Translations under genes and position numbers: made by a program
Shown here: in pieces, positions 7,868 to 16,506 of the stretch
Numbering within the stretch: position 1 is the stretch's first letter
Layout: every line of letters begins with the position of its first letter
The notes under the pieces: generated by a model
The model's input: the letters and a program-made list of their open reading frames with translations, nothing else
Databases searched by the model: none
Told to the model about the DNA's origin: nothing
NCBI GenBank assembly: GCA_016212085.1
Contig: JACRHL010000006.1
Coordinates: 124,001-188,000, forward strand
Length of the DNA stretch: 64,000 nt
Direction: 5' to 3'
Source: Nitrospirota bacterium
GTDB lineage: Bacteria; Nitrospirota; JACRHL01

Positions 7868-8697
7868 TGACCGCGACCGATCCAGCCCCCCTCGCCGAGG
7901 GGGGCTGGGACCGCATCTTCGTGGTGGGCGCCGGGCCCGGCGCGCCGGACCTGATCACCGTGCGCGGCCTGCGCCTGCTGGAGCGGGCCGATCTGGTGGT
8001 ATACGCCGGCTCCCTGGTGCCCACGGCGTTGCTGGATGCGGTGCCGGAGGGGGCGCGGGTGGTGGACAGCGCCGGCATGGCCCTGCGCGAGATCGTCGCC
8101 ACCCTGGCCGACGGCTTCAATGCCGGCATGCGCGTGGTGCGCCTGCAAACCGGGGATACAAGCCTGTTCTCCGCCCAGATGGAGCAGATGCGCGCCCTGG
8201 CGGAGCGGGGCATTCCGGTGGAGATCGTCCCCGGCGTCAGCTCCGCCAACGCCGCCGCCGCCGTGCTGGGGGTGGAGTTCACCCTGCCGGAGATTTCGCA
8301 GACGGTCATCTATTCCCGCGCCGCCGGGCGCACGCCGGTGCCGGAGGGGGAAAATCTGCCCTCCCTGGCCGCCCACGGCGCCACCCTGGTGCTGTTCCTG
8401 AGCGTGCAGATGATCCACCGGGTGGTGGAGCAGCTCGCCCAGGGGGGATACGCCCCGGACACCCCGGTGGCGGTGGTGCACAAGGCCACCTGGCCCGAGC
8501 AGCGGATCGTGCGCGGCACCCTGGAAAATATCGTGGAGCGGGTGCGCGACGCGGGCATCAAAATGACCGCCCTGATCGTGGTGGGCCGGGTGCTGGAGGG
8601 GGCCACCCTGCCGGAAGCGGAATTCCACTACTCCAAGCTGTACGACCCCGGCTTCGGCCACGGCTTCCGCCGCCGCGCCGGGGCGGCCGGGGTCTAG
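7867..8697 (+). CDS. cbiF: precorrin-4 / cobalt-precorrin-4 C11-methyltransferase
   Basis: A 276-residue SAM-dependent uroporphyrin-III methylase superfamily protein that methylates C11 of the corrin ring (CbiF/CobM). Motifs in order: FVVGAGPGAPDLITVRG (SAM loop, about 18-34), VVYAGSLVP, VRLQTGDTSLFS, VEIVPGVSSANAAAAVLG, and VAVVHKATWPEQRIVRGTL near the end. The length matches the family. The ATG overlaps the preceding stop (TGATG), so it is translationally coupled to the CbiE-CbiT fusion. The anaerobic CbiF label is preferred because a CbiX cobaltochelatase is encoded at 35359, which implies early cobalt insertion. The enzyme family itself does not settle that point. Confidence 0.92.
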   Translation: MTATDPAPLAEGGWDRIFVVGAGPGAPDLITVRGLRLLERADLVVYAGSLVPTALLDAVPEGARVVDSAGMALREIVATLADGFNAGMRVVRLQTGDTSLFSAQMEQMRALAERGIPVEIVPGVSSANAAAAVLGVEFTLPEISQTVIYSRAAGRTPVPEGENLPSLAAHGATLVLFLSVQMIHRVVEQLAQGGYAPDTPVAVVHKATWPEQRIVRGTLENIVERVRDAGIKMTALIVVGRVLEGATLPEAEFHYSKLYDPGFGHGFRRRAGAAGV

Positions 8698-8704
8698 TTC
8701 CCCC

Positions 8705-9259
8705 GTGGCCACGCCCGTTGGCCACGGCCTGGTGGGGGTGGCGGCCTACCTGCTCGTGCGGGGCGGCGCGCCGTCCCGGTCCGGCGGCGTGGCGCTGCTG
8801 GCCGCCTGCGTGGTGCTGGCCAACCTGCCCGACCTGGACCTGCTGTTTCCCATCCTGCTGGGGGAGGGGCTGAACCCCGCCTACCACCGCGCCGCCACCC
8901 ACACGGGGGCGTTCGCCCTGCTGGTGGGGGCCCTGTGCGCCGTGGGGGCGCTCATCCGCCGCCCGTGCGAGGCGCGGCGGGGTGTGCTGATCGGCCTGGG
9001 CGCATTCGGCCTGGTGGCCAGCCATTTGGCGCTGGACCTGCTCACGCACGATAATAGGGCGCCGTATGGCGTGCCCCTGTGGTGGCCGCTGGACGGCGCC
9101 TACGTGATCGCCGGCTGGACGCCGTTCCTGCCGACCCGCCACGGGTCGCTGTCGGCGCTGCTGTCGGCGGGCAACCTGATGGCCGTGGTGTGGGATGCGC
9201 TGTTGATGTCGCCGATCGTTCTCGCCTGTTACCTGTGGAGCCGCCGTGGGCGCGCCTAG
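8705..9259 (+). CDS. membrane-bound metal-dependent hydrolase, YdjM/DUF457-like
   Basis: A 184-residue membrane protein from GTG 8705, 7 bp after cbiF. It has the layout of YdjM/LexA-binding inner-membrane (DUF457) proteins: an N-terminal ATPVGHGLVG with His7, the NLPDLDLLFP acidic motif after the first helices, YHRAATHTGAF in the middle and ASHLALDLLTHDN later. The His/Asp residues in hydrophobic helices are the presumed metal ligands. Four or so TM segments are visible. Proteins of this family are called metal-dependent hydrolases, but a substrate is not established. Its position inside a cobalamin operon, with overlap to the next gene, suggests co-expression and no more. Confidence 0.75.
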   Translation: MATPVGHGLVGVAAYLLVRGGAPSRSGGVALLAACVVLANLPDLDLLFPILLGEGLNPAYHRAATHTGAFALLVGALCAVGALIRRPCEARRGVLIGLGAFGLVASHLALDLLTHDNRAPYGVPLWWPLDGAYVIAGWTPFLPTRHGSLSALLSAGNLMAVVWDALLMSPIVLACYLWSRRGRA

Positions 9260-9854
9260 GGCCGTCCTGCTGCTGGCGGCGCTGCTGGCGCTGTGCGCCC
9301 CCGCCTGGGCGGCCCCCACGGCGCCCACGGCGGTGCCGCCGGAGGTGGCGGTCTACGTCAAGGTGGACGAGCTGGCGGTGCTGTGGGGCTTCCGCGACAA
9401 GGACACCGGCGCCTACCCCCAACCCGGCGACCCGCGCTACGAGGAGTACCGGCTGCGCTGGCAGACCCTCGTCCACGAGGTATTTAGGCAGATCCGCCTG
9501 CGCGTGCCGCGCCACATTACCATCCGCCCCGCCACCCAGGGCGACCCGGCGGGCCTGCACGTCGACGTGACCGTGGCCGACATGTCCACCACCTGCGCCG
9601 GCCACGACTACTACAAATACCTGTGGGTGCGCACCTACCAGGACGACGGCATCACCACCAACTGGGACGGCCTGGGGGTGCGCTCCGACACGGTGGTGGA
9701 GCGGAGCATGGACGCCCCCCAGCGGGTGAAGGCCGATCTGGACGCATGGGTACAGATATGGGGCCAGGTGCCCTACCTGCGCGTCACCCGCGATGCCACG
9801 CCGGCCCGTCCCGCCCCCGCCCCGGCAAACGGGGCGGAGGCCCCGGCGCCGTGA
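9246..9854 (+). CDS. secreted protein of unknown function in the cobalamin operon
   Basis: A 202-residue protein beginning at GTG 9246, overlapping the previous gene by 14 bp. The first 23 residues are a clear Sec signal peptide (LLLAALLALCAPAWAA). The mature part has mixed alpha/beta character with motifs VYVKVDELAVLWGFRD, HITIRPATQG and GHDYYKYLWVRTYQDDG. It contains one Cys in the mature region (TTCAGHDYY). The C-terminal 25 residues are Ala/Pro-rich and probably disordered. I do not recognise the family. It lies between a membrane hydrolase-like gene and cobQ, and its TGA overlaps the cobQ GTG, so it is translated with the corrin genes. A periplasmic location is inferred from the signal peptide. 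Confidence 0.65.
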   Translation: MGAPRAVLLLAALLALCAPAWAAPTAPTAVPPEVAVYVKVDELAVLWGFRDKDTGAYPQPGDPRYEEYRLRWQTLVHEVFRQIRLRVPRHITIRPATQGDPAGLHVDVTVADMSTTCAGHDYYKYLWVRTYQDDGITTNWDGLGVRSDTVVERSMDAPQRVKADLDAWVQIWGQVPYLRVTRDATPARPAPAPANGAEAPAP

Positions 9855-11329
9855 GCGGCACGGGGGCACCGGGCCGCGCCCGGCCGCTGATGGTGCTGGG
9901 CACCAGCTCGCACGTGGGCAAGAGCCTCATCACCGCCGCCCTGTGCCGCATCTTCAGGCGCCGGGGGCTCAAGGTGGCGCCGTTCAAGGCCCAGAACATG
10001 TCCAACAACGCCGCCGTGTGCGAGGGGGGCGAGATCGGCCGCGCCCAGGCCCTGCAAGCGCGGGCGGCGGGCATCGCGCCGTCGGTGCACATGAACCCCA
10101 TTTTGCTCAAGCCGGTGGGGGAGCAGCGCTCCCAGGTGGTGGTGGCGGGCCGGGTGGCGGGCACCATGGACGTGGCCGCGTACCACCGCTTCAAGGAGCA
10201 GCAAGGGCGCCGCATCGTCACCGAGCACTACCGGGCCCTGGCGGACACGGTGGACGTGGTGGTCATCGAGGGCGCCGGCAGCCCGGTGGAAATCAACCTC
10301 AAGGCCCACGACCTGGCCAACCTGTGGGTGGCCGACATGGCCGACGCCCCGGTGCTGCTGGTGGGCGACATCGACCGGGGCGGCGTGCTGGCCGCCCTGG
10401 TGGGCACTATCGAGCTGATGGCCCCCCACGAGCGCAAGCGGGTGGCGGGTTTCGTCATCAACAAGTTCCGGGGCGACGAATCGCTGCTCAAGCCGGCCCT
10501 GGACTACCTGGACGCCCGCTACGGCGTGCCCACCCTGGGGGTGATCCCGCATATCGACCACCACCTGCCCGAGGAGGACGGCGTGGGGGTGCGCGACCGG
10601 GCCGCCCGCGCCGGCCGCTGCGTGAACGTGGGCATCGTGCGCCTGCCGCGCATCGCCAACTTCACCGACTTCGACCCGTTCGCCGTGGAGCCGGACGTGG
10701 CGGTGAGCTACGTTTCCCGCCCGGAGCAGGCGCGCGGCCTGGACCTCCTGATCCTGCCCGGCAGCAAGGCCACCATCGCCGACCTGCACTGGCTGCGCGA
10801 ACGCGGCCTGGACCGGGCCATTCTGGACCACGCCGCGTCCGGCCTGCCCCTGATCGGCATCTGCGGCGGCTACCAGATGCTGGGCCGCCGCATCGACGAC
10901 CCGCACGGGGTGGAGACCGGCGGCGCCGCCGACGGCCTGGGGCTGCTGGACGTGGTCACCACCATGGCGGCGGACAAGCGCTGCGCCGCCGCCACCTACA
11001 CCCCGGCGGGCACGCGCCTGGGGGCGGCGCCGGTGAGCGGCTACGAGATCCACATGGGGCGCAGCGCCGCCGCCTCCGGCGAGGCGTTGTTCGCCGACGC
11101 GCCGGACGGCACCGGCGTGGCCCGGGGCAACGTGTGGGGCGCCTACCTGCACGGCCTGTTCGACAACGACGCCGCGCGCCGTGCCGTGCTGGCCCCGCCG
11201 CGCGCCCTGCGCGGCCTGCCGGAGCCGCCCCCGGTCTGCTATGCCGACACCCTGGAACAGGCCATCGACGCCTTTGCCGACACGGTGGCCGCCCACCTGG
11301 ACCTGGAGGCCCTGCATGGGCTGGTTTGA
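9851..11329 (+). CDS. cobQ: cobyric acid synthase (adenosylcobyric acid synthase)
   Basis: A 492-residue glutamine-dependent amidotransferase that amidates four side-chain carboxylates of adenosylcobyrinic acid a,c-diamide. The N-terminal synthetase domain has a P-loop-like GTSSHVGKS and the CobQ signature FKAQNMSNNAAV. EGAGSPVEINL and DIDRGGVLAAL follow. The C-terminal class I glutaminase-like domain carries GICGGYQMLG with the nucleophile Cys338 and a late AYLHGLFDN (His). The GTG at 9851 overlaps the preceding stop (GTGA); an ATG at 9890 is possible but would trim the N-terminus close to the P-loop. It overlaps the next gene, cbiB, by 14 bp. Length and motifs are typical. Confidence 0.93.
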   Translation: MSGTGAPGRARPLMVLGTSSHVGKSLITAALCRIFRRRGLKVAPFKAQNMSNNAAVCEGGEIGRAQALQARAAGIAPSVHMNPILLKPVGEQRSQVVVAGRVAGTMDVAAYHRFKEQQGRRIVTEHYRALADTVDVVVIEGAGSPVEINLKAHDLANLWVADMADAPVLLVGDIDRGGVLAALVGTIELMAPHERKRVAGFVINKFRGDESLLKPALDYLDARYGVPTLGVIPHIDHHLPEEDGVGVRDRAARAGRCVNVGIVRLPRIANFTDFDPFAVEPDVAVSYVSRPEQARGLDLLILPGSKATIADLHWLRERGLDRAILDHAASGLPLIGICGGYQMLGRRIDDPHGVETGGAADGLGLLDVVTTMAADKRCAAATYTPAGTRLGAAPVSGYEIHMGRSAAASGEALFADAPDGTGVARGNVWGAYLHGLFDNDAARRAVLAPPRALRGLPEPPPVCYADTLEQAIDAFADTVAAHLDLEALHGLV

Positions 11330-12275
11330 CCCCCATTCCGCCCCCCTGATCGTGGCGGCGGCGGTGCTGCTCGACGTGCTGCTGGCGGACCCGCCCGCCT
11401 GGCCGCACCCGGTGCGCCTGATGGGGGCGGCCATCGCCCGCTGCGAGCGCTTCGCAAGGCCGCGCCTGCGCTCTCCGCAGGGGTTCAGGGCCGCCGGGGT
11501 GGTGCTGGCGGTGGCGCTGCCGGCGGCCAGCTACGGCGTCGCCCGGATCGCGCTGGCGGCGGCCTATGGCGTGGCCCCGTGGCTGGGCTTCGGCCTGGCC
11601 GTGTACCTGGCCTATGCGTGCATCTCCCTGGCGGGGCTGGGGCGCGCCGTGGCCAAGGTGGGGGCGGCGCTGGCCGCCCACGACCTGCCCGGCGCCCGTG
11701 CCGCCGTGGGGCACATCGTGGGGCGCGACACGGCGGCGCTGGACGATGCCCAGGTGGCCGGGGCAGCGGTGGAGAGCGCCGCCGAGAACTGCTCCGACGG
11801 CGTCATCGCCCCGCTGTTCTACCTGATGCTGGGCGGCCCGGCCCTGGCCCTGGCCTACAAGGCGGTGAACACGGCCGATTCCATGATCGGCTACCGCGAT
11901 GAACGCTACGTGCACTTCGGCTGGGCCGCCGCGCGCCTGGACGACGTGGCCAACTGGATTCCCGCGCGGCTCACGGCGCTGCTGCTGCTGATCGCGGCGC
12001 TGCTCACCGGGGCCGGGGCCAGGCGTGGCTGGGTGGTGGCCCTGCGCGACGCGCGCCGCCACGCCTCGCCCAACGCGGGCTGGCCCGAGGCGGCGGTGGC
12101 GGGGGCCCTGGGCGTGGCCCTGGGCGGTCCCGCCCACTACGGCGGCGCCCCGCACCCGCGCCCGGTGCTGGGCGGGGAGGGGGTCGAACCGGCGGCGGAG
12201 CACGTGGCCCGCGCCCTGCGCCTGCTGTGGACGGCGGGCCTCCTGGGCGCCCTGTGCGCGGTGGGGCTGGCATGA
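11316..12275 (+). CDS. cbiB: adenosylcobinamide-phosphate synthase CbiB
   Basis: A 319-residue integral membrane protein that attaches the aminopropanol (phosphate) arm to adenosylcobyric acid. Family hallmarks: LLDVLLADPPAWPHPVRLMG near the N-terminus, AVESAAENCSDGVIAPLFY, then YKAVNTADSMIGYRDERY, and the C-terminal SPNAGWPEAAVAGALGV. Four to five TM helices are visible. The ATG lies inside the end of cobQ (14-bp overlap) and its own stop overlaps the start of the decarboxylase gene (ATGA), so the three are tightly coupled. Known in other species as CobD; here I use cbiB to avoid confusion with the decarboxylase. Confidence 0.92.
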   Translation: MGWFDPHSAPLIVAAAVLLDVLLADPPAWPHPVRLMGAAIARCERFARPRLRSPQGFRAAGVVLAVALPAASYGVARIALAAAYGVAPWLGFGLAVYLAYACISLAGLGRAVAKVGAALAAHDLPGARAAVGHIVGRDTAALDDAQVAGAAVESAAENCSDGVIAPLFYLMLGGPALALAYKAVNTADSMIGYRDERYVHFGWAAARLDDVANWIPARLTALLLLIAALLTGAGARRGWVVALRDARRHASPNAGWPEAAVAGALGVALGGPAHYGGAPHPRPVLGGEGVEPAAEHVARALRLLWTAGLLGALCAVGLA

Positions 12276-13387
12276 CGCCGTTCCAGAAGCACGGCGGCAA
12301 CCTGACGGAGCTGGCCCGCCACGTCACCCTGCCGCCCACGGTGCACGACTTTTCCGTGAACACCCACCCGTTCGGCCCGCCGCAGCCGGCCCTGGCGGCG
12401 GCGCGGGCGGCGCTGGCGCACTCGGACCGCTATCCGGACCCGGAGCCCACGGCGCTGCTGGCCGCCCTGGCCGCCCACCACGCCCTGCCGGCGGACCACT
12501 TCGTGGCGGGCAACGGCGCCACGGAGCTGATCGACCTGATCCCCCGCGCCCTGGGGGCGGGAACGTCCCTGGTGGTGGCCCCGGCCTTCGGCGAGTATGC
12601 GGATGCCACGGCGCGGGCGGGGGGGCGCACCGTCACCGTGCGCCGCGAGCGGCTGGACGCCTTCCCCACCGGGCCGGTGGTGGACGCCATCGCCCGCCAC
12701 CAGCCCGGCCTGGTATGGCTGTGCAGCCCCAACAACCCCACCGGCGAGCGCCTGGCCGACCCGGCCCTGGAGGCGATCCTCGGCGCCCCCGGCGGCCACG
12801 TGGTGGTGCTGGACGAGAGCTTCGTGGAGTACGACCCCCTGGGCAGCCGCATCGGCCGGGTGCCGGCGCACCCGAACCTGATCGTGCTGCGCGGCTTCAC
12901 CAAGTTCTTCGCCCTGGCGGGGCTGCGCGTGGGCTATCTGGCCGCCGCGCCGGCCCTCATCGGGCGGCTGTGCGCCCTGCTGCCGCCGTGGCGGGTGAAC
13001 CGCCCGGCCCAGGCCGCCGCCGTGGCCTGCCTGGGGCTGGACGGCTACGTGCCGCGCGAGCGGGCGCGGGTGGATGCGCTCAAGAGGGGCTTCATGCGCG
13101 AGCTGACCGCCATGGGCCTTGGGCCGCTGCCGTCCCAGGCCAACTACCTGCTGTGCCGCCTGCCGGACGGGTGCGACCCGGACCGGTTGTTCGTGGACCT
13201 GGCCCGGTCCGGCTTTCTGGTGCGCCACTGCCGCTCCTTCGGCCTGCCGGGCCACCTGCGCCTGCGGGTGCACCGGGAGGCGGAGAACCGGGCCCTGCTC
13301 GACATCCTGCCCGGCGCCATCCGGCGCGGCACCGCCCGGACCGCCCGGGCCGGGGAGGCGCCGGATGGACCCATCGGCGCGCCCTGA
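12272..13387 (+). CDS. threonine-phosphate decarboxylase (PLP-dependent, CobD/CobC)
   Basis: A 371-residue fold-type I aminotransferase-like enzyme. It decarboxylates L-threonine-O-3-phosphate to the aminopropanol phosphate that CbiB attaches. It begins KHGGNL, has the DFSVNTHPFGPP motif, GNGATELIDLI, LCSPNNPTGER, and VLDESFVEYDP with the cofactor-binding Asp. The PLP lysine is in GFTKFFALAGLRVGY (Lys211), and the C-terminal substrate Arg is in LRLRVHR. Start ATG 12272 overlaps the cbiB stop by 4 bp. Its stop (13385-13387) overlaps the ATG of a cytochrome c gene by one base. The family is called CobD in Salmonella and CobC in Pseudomonas, so I leave the symbol empty. Confidence 0.9.
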   Translation: MTPFQKHGGNLTELARHVTLPPTVHDFSVNTHPFGPPQPALAAARAALAHSDRYPDPEPTALLAALAAHHALPADHFVAGNGATELIDLIPRALGAGTSLVVAPAFGEYADATARAGGRTVTVRRERLDAFPTGPVVDAIARHQPGLVWLCSPNNPTGERLADPALEAILGAPGGHVVVLDESFVEYDPLGSRIGRVPAHPNLIVLRGFTKFFALAGLRVGYLAAAPALIGRLCALLPPWRVNRPAQAAAVACLGLDGYVPRERARVDALKRGFMRELTAMGLGPLPSQANYLLCRLPDGCDPDRLFVDLARSGFLVRHCRSFGLPGHLRLRVHREAENRALLDILPGAIRRGTARTARAGEAPDGPIGAP

Positions 13388-14091
13388 TGCTTGACGCAAC
13401 GCGCGCCGCCCTGTGCGCCATCGCCTGCATGTTCCTGTGGCTCGCCGGTCCCGCCTTTGCGGGCGGGGCGGAGGTGTTCAGGGCGGCGGGCTGTGCCGGT
13501 TGCCACCAGGTCACGCCCCCCCCGGCGGGCTTCGACCTGGACGGCCGGCTGGCGGAGAAGGGCCCCAACCTGTGGTACGCGGGCAGCAAGTACCGCCCCG
13601 GCTGGATCGCCCGCTGGCTGGCGAATCCGAGCCCCATCAGCGGCATCCGCCACGACAGCCACCTGCCCAGCACCGACCTTTCGCCCCACCCGGCGCTGGG
13701 CGGAGAGGGGGGCAGGGCGGTGGCCGCGTACCTGGAGTCCCTCACCGATTCCGCCATGGCCACGGGTGTCGTCGACACGGCGTCGCCCATGCCGCGCATG
13801 ACCAGCATCCAGGGGCGGATGCTGTTCGGCAAGGAGCAGCAGTGCTTCGCCTGCCACAAGACCCTCACCCGCTACGGCGTGCTGGTGGGGGGCGAGAGCG
13901 GCCCCACCCTGGCCAACGCCACGGAGCGCCTGAACCCGGACTGGATCCTCGCCTTCCTGATGGACCAGCGGCGCTACGTCCCGGTGACGCGCATGCCCAT
14001 CTACCAGGGCGACACCTTCACGGACTATGGCGACGGGCAGATGCGCATCCTGGCGCGCTACATCGCCGACATGGGGAAGGCCGCGCCATGA
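13387..14091 (+). CDS. diheme c-type cytochrome
   Basis: A 234-residue protein from ATG 13387, overlapping the decarboxylase stop by one base. Residues 1-25 form a signal peptide ending GPAFA. Two heme-binding motifs are present: CAGCH at 36-40 and CFACH at 153-157. Each is followed by a segment rich in Gly/Pro, with Met residues in the middle and near the C-terminus (VTRMPIY) as candidate axial ligands. The architecture is two cytochrome c domains in tandem, with RPGWIARWLANP in the first and NPDWILAFLMDQRRYV in the second. It is probably periplasmic. It is tied to the cobalamin operon by the overlapping junction, which is unusual. Confidence 0.85.
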   Translation: MLDATRAALCAIACMFLWLAGPAFAGGAEVFRAAGCAGCHQVTPPPAGFDLDGRLAEKGPNLWYAGSKYRPGWIARWLANPSPISGIRHDSHLPSTDLSPHPALGGEGGRAVAAYLESLTDSAMATGVVDTASPMPRMTSIQGRMLFGKEQQCFACHKTLTRYGVLVGGESGPTLANATERLNPDWILAFLMDQRRYVPVTRMPIYQGDTFTDYGDGQMRILARYIADMGKAAP

Positions 14092-14483
14092 GGGCCCCCG
14101 CCGCGCTGCTGGCGCTCATGCTGCTTGCGGGGCCCGCCGCCGCCTGGGCGGATGCGCCGCTGCCCAGCGTGGAGCGCAACTTCCGCTTCCTGTGCGCCCA
14201 GTGCCACGGCCCCAGGGGCGACGCCACGGGGGTGAACGCCTCCAAGCAGTTCGAGGTGCTGCCCGCGAACCTCACGGACGGCCAGTACATGGCCAAGTTC
14301 ACCGACAAGCAGATCTTCCGCACCCTCACCTACGGCGGGCCGGCCAACAACCTGTCGTCCCTCATGCCGCCGTGGGGCAACCGGCTTTCCGAGGCGGAGC
14401 GCTGGGATCTGGTGCGCTACATCCGCGGGTTGTGCCACTGCAAGGGCATCGGCGAGGAGGCGCCCCCGCCGCCGGGAAGTTGA
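14088..14483 (+). CDS. monoheme c-type cytochrome
   Basis: A 131-residue protein whose ATG overlaps the stop of the diheme cytochrome by 4 bp. Residues 1-22 are a signal peptide. A single heme motif CAQCH lies at 36-40, followed by GPRGDATG. SLMPPWGNRLSE supplies the axial Met and WDLVRYIRGL the C-terminal helix, a standard class I cytochrome c plan. The tail contains an extra CHC not in CXXCH form. It is the last gene of the run that starts at 5885. It probably works with the preceding diheme protein in periplasmic electron transfer. Confidence 0.85.
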   Translation: MRAPAALLALMLLAGPAAAWADAPLPSVERNFRFLCAQCHGPRGDATGVNASKQFEVLPANLTDGQYMAKFTDKQIFRTLTYGGPANNLSSLMPPWGNRLSEAERWDLVRYIRGLCHCKGIGEEAPPPPGS

Positions 14484-14529
14484 GTAGGCAACGGCGGCCA
14501 CGGCCGCCCGCAAGCAAGGGAGGCACGTC

Positions 14530-15624
14530 ATGGGCCCAATCGATCTGTTCACCCCCATCCACCTGGGGCCGTACACCCTGGCCAACCGCATGGTGATGGC
14601 GCCCCTCACCCGGAACCGGGCCGGGGCGGGCAATGTGCCCCACGGCCTGAACGCCCTCTACTACGCCCAGCGCGCCACGGCGGGGCTGATCGTCAGCGAG
14701 GCCACGCAGGTCTCGCCGCAGGGGGTGGGCTATCCGCACACCCCCGGCATCCACGGCGCCGAACAGGTGGCCGGCTGGCAGGACGTGACCGGCGCCGTGC
14801 ACCACGCCGGCGGGCGCATCTTCCTGCAACTCTGGCACGTGGGGCGCATCTCGCACCCGTCGCTGCAACCGGGCGGGGCGCTGCCGGTGGCGCCGTCGGC
14901 CATCCGGCCCGCCGGGGAGGCGATCACCTACCAGGGGATGCTGCCGTTCGTCACCCCCCGCGCCCTGGAAACCGGCGAGCTGCCCGGCATCGTGGACGAC
15001 TACCGCCGGGCGGCGGTGCACGCCCTGGCGGCGGGGTTCGACGGGGTGGAGGTGCACGCCGCCAACGGCTACCTGCTGGACCAGTTTCTGCGTGACGGCA
15101 GCAACCGGCGCACCGACGCCTATGGCGGGTCGCTCGCCAACCGGGCGCGGCTGCTCATGGAGGTGGTGGACGCGGTGACCGGCGTGTGGGGGCCGGAGCG
15201 GGTGGGGGTGCGCATCTCCCCCGTGAACCCGTTCAACGACATGCACGACAGCGATCCGCAGGGGCTGTTCGAATTCGTGGCCGGGGCCCTCTCGGCCTTG
15301 GGGATAGCCTACCTGCACGGGGTGGAGGGGGCCATCGGCGGCGTGGCCCGGCAGACGGTGGACCTTGGTCGCATCCGCGCCGCCTTCGGCGGGCTGTACA
15401 TGGCCAACGGCGGCTACGACAAGGCCCGCGCCGGCCGGGCGCTGGCATCCGGGGCGGCGGACCTGGTCAGCTTCGGCGTGCCGTTCCTGGCCAACCCGGA
15501 CCTGGTGGCACGCTTCCGGGCGGACGCCCCCCTGAACACCCCCGACGCGGCCACCTTCTACGGCGGCGGCGCCGAGGGATATACGGACTATCCCACCCTG
15601 GAACAGGCCCGGGCGGCGGGGTAG
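14530..15624 (+). CDS. Old Yellow Enzyme family alkene reductase (NemA-like)
   Basis: A 364-residue FMN-dependent NAD(P)H:flavin oxidoreductase. It starts at ATG 14530 behind GGGAGGCACGTC. Family features: LFTPIHLGPYTLANRMVMAPLTR, then LQLWHVGRISHP, the active-site HAANGYLLDQFL (His, Asn and Tyr), SNRRTDAYGGSLANR and a late GGYDKARA/LVSFGVPFLANPDL phosphate-binding region. These enzymes reduce activated alkenes, nitro compounds and nitrate esters in the cytoplasm. The physiological substrate is not known. It follows the cytochrome pair by 46 bp and is convergent with the HAD gene, whose stop begins on the next base (15625). Confidence 0.9.
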   Translation: MGPIDLFTPIHLGPYTLANRMVMAPLTRNRAGAGNVPHGLNALYYAQRATAGLIVSEATQVSPQGVGYPHTPGIHGAEQVAGWQDVTGAVHHAGGRIFLQLWHVGRISHPSLQPGGALPVAPSAIRPAGEAITYQGMLPFVTPRALETGELPGIVDDYRRAAVHALAAGFDGVEVHAANGYLLDQFLRDGSNRRTDAYGGSLANRARLLMEVVDAVTGVWGPERVGVRISPVNPFNDMHDSDPQGLFEFVAGALSALGIAYLHGVEGAIGGVARQTVDLGRIRAAFGGLYMANGGYDKARAGRALASGAADLVSFGVPFLANPDLVARFRADAPLNTPDAATFYGGGAEGYTDYPTLEQARAAG

Positions 15625-16323
15625 TCACCCCCCCTCGGGCGGCGCCAGCAGCACGCCGGGGATCAGGTCGCCCACGCCGGCCACCGCCGCGTACGGCCCC
15701 GCCGGGCGCGGCGGCTGGTGGGAGTTGGGCTGGGTCACCTGGATCAGCCCGCCCATGCCGTAGGCCGCCGCGGTGCCCAGGTTGGGCAGGGAGTCCTCGA
15801 TGAGCACCGCCCGCTCCGGGCGGTAGTCCACCACCCGGTGCAGGCGCTCCCAGAAGCCCGGCTCTTCCTTGCCCATGCCGATATCGAAGGCCGATACCGT
15901 CCCGTCCAGGTATTTCCCCAGGCCGCTGGCGGCCAGCTTGAGGCGCATGGCCTTGGGGTGGGCGTTGGTGACCAGCACCCGGCGCCGCCCGGTGTTGCCC
16001 AGGGTGGTCAAAAACTCCGGCACCAGCGGGTGCAGGGCGATCCTGCCCGCCTGGCGCACCTTGAGGTGGGTGACGTCGAACCCCACCCGGTGGCTCCAGT
16101 AGTCCACGTCGTACCAGTTCAGGGTGCCCTCCTGCTCCCGGTACCAGGCCAGCAGCATGTCGCGGGCGGACACCCGGTCCAGGTCGTGCACGGCGGCGTA
16201 GCGGGCGGGGAGGTGCTCCATCCAGAAGTCGTCGTCGAAGTAGAGGTCCAGCAGCACGCCGTCCATGTCCAAAAGGACGGTGCCAGCGCGGCGCCAGTCG
16301 GCGCTGTGGGTGACGATGACCAT
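15625..16323 (-). CDS. HAD-family hydrolase, YrfG-like GMP/IMP nucleotidase
   Basis: A 232-residue haloacid dehalogenase superfamily protein. Motif I is LLDMDGVLLDL with the nucleophile Asp, motif II is VLVTNAHPKA, the motif III Lys lies near RLKLAASGL or GMGKEEP, and motif IV is VLIEDSLPNLGTA. The cap region WYDVDYWSHRVGFDV resembles YrfG, which dephosphorylates purine nucleotides. It is soluble and cytoplasmic. The gene is alone on the minus strand between plus-strand neighbours, so it has its own transcript. The nucleotidase substrate is taken from the YrfG resemblance and is an inference. Confidence 0.8.
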   Translation of the reverse strand: MVIVTHSADWRRAGTVLLDMDGVLLDLYFDDDFWMEHLPARYAAVHDLDRVSARDMLLAWYREQEGTLNWYDVDYWSHRVGFDVTHLKVRQAGRIALHPLVPEFLTTLGNTGRRRVLVTNAHPKAMRLKLAASGLGKYLDGTVSAFDIGMGKEEPGFWERLHRVVDYRPERAVLIEDSLPNLGTAAAYGMGGLIQVTQPNSHQPPRPAGPYAAVAGVGDLIPGVLLAPPEGG

Positions 16324-16506
16324 GGCTCAAGACGGTACCGCGCCTACGGCGGGGGGCGCAAGCGGCGCGGTGACCGGGGCCCCTCCGGCCGCTCCGCCCC
16401 GCCATTTTTCGTTGCCCAAAAATTCCACTTATGAGCCTTCGGGAAATTCCGATAGGAATGGCAACAGTTGGCCGATCGGTCCAACGCATTTCAGGGAGAG
16501 GAAATC

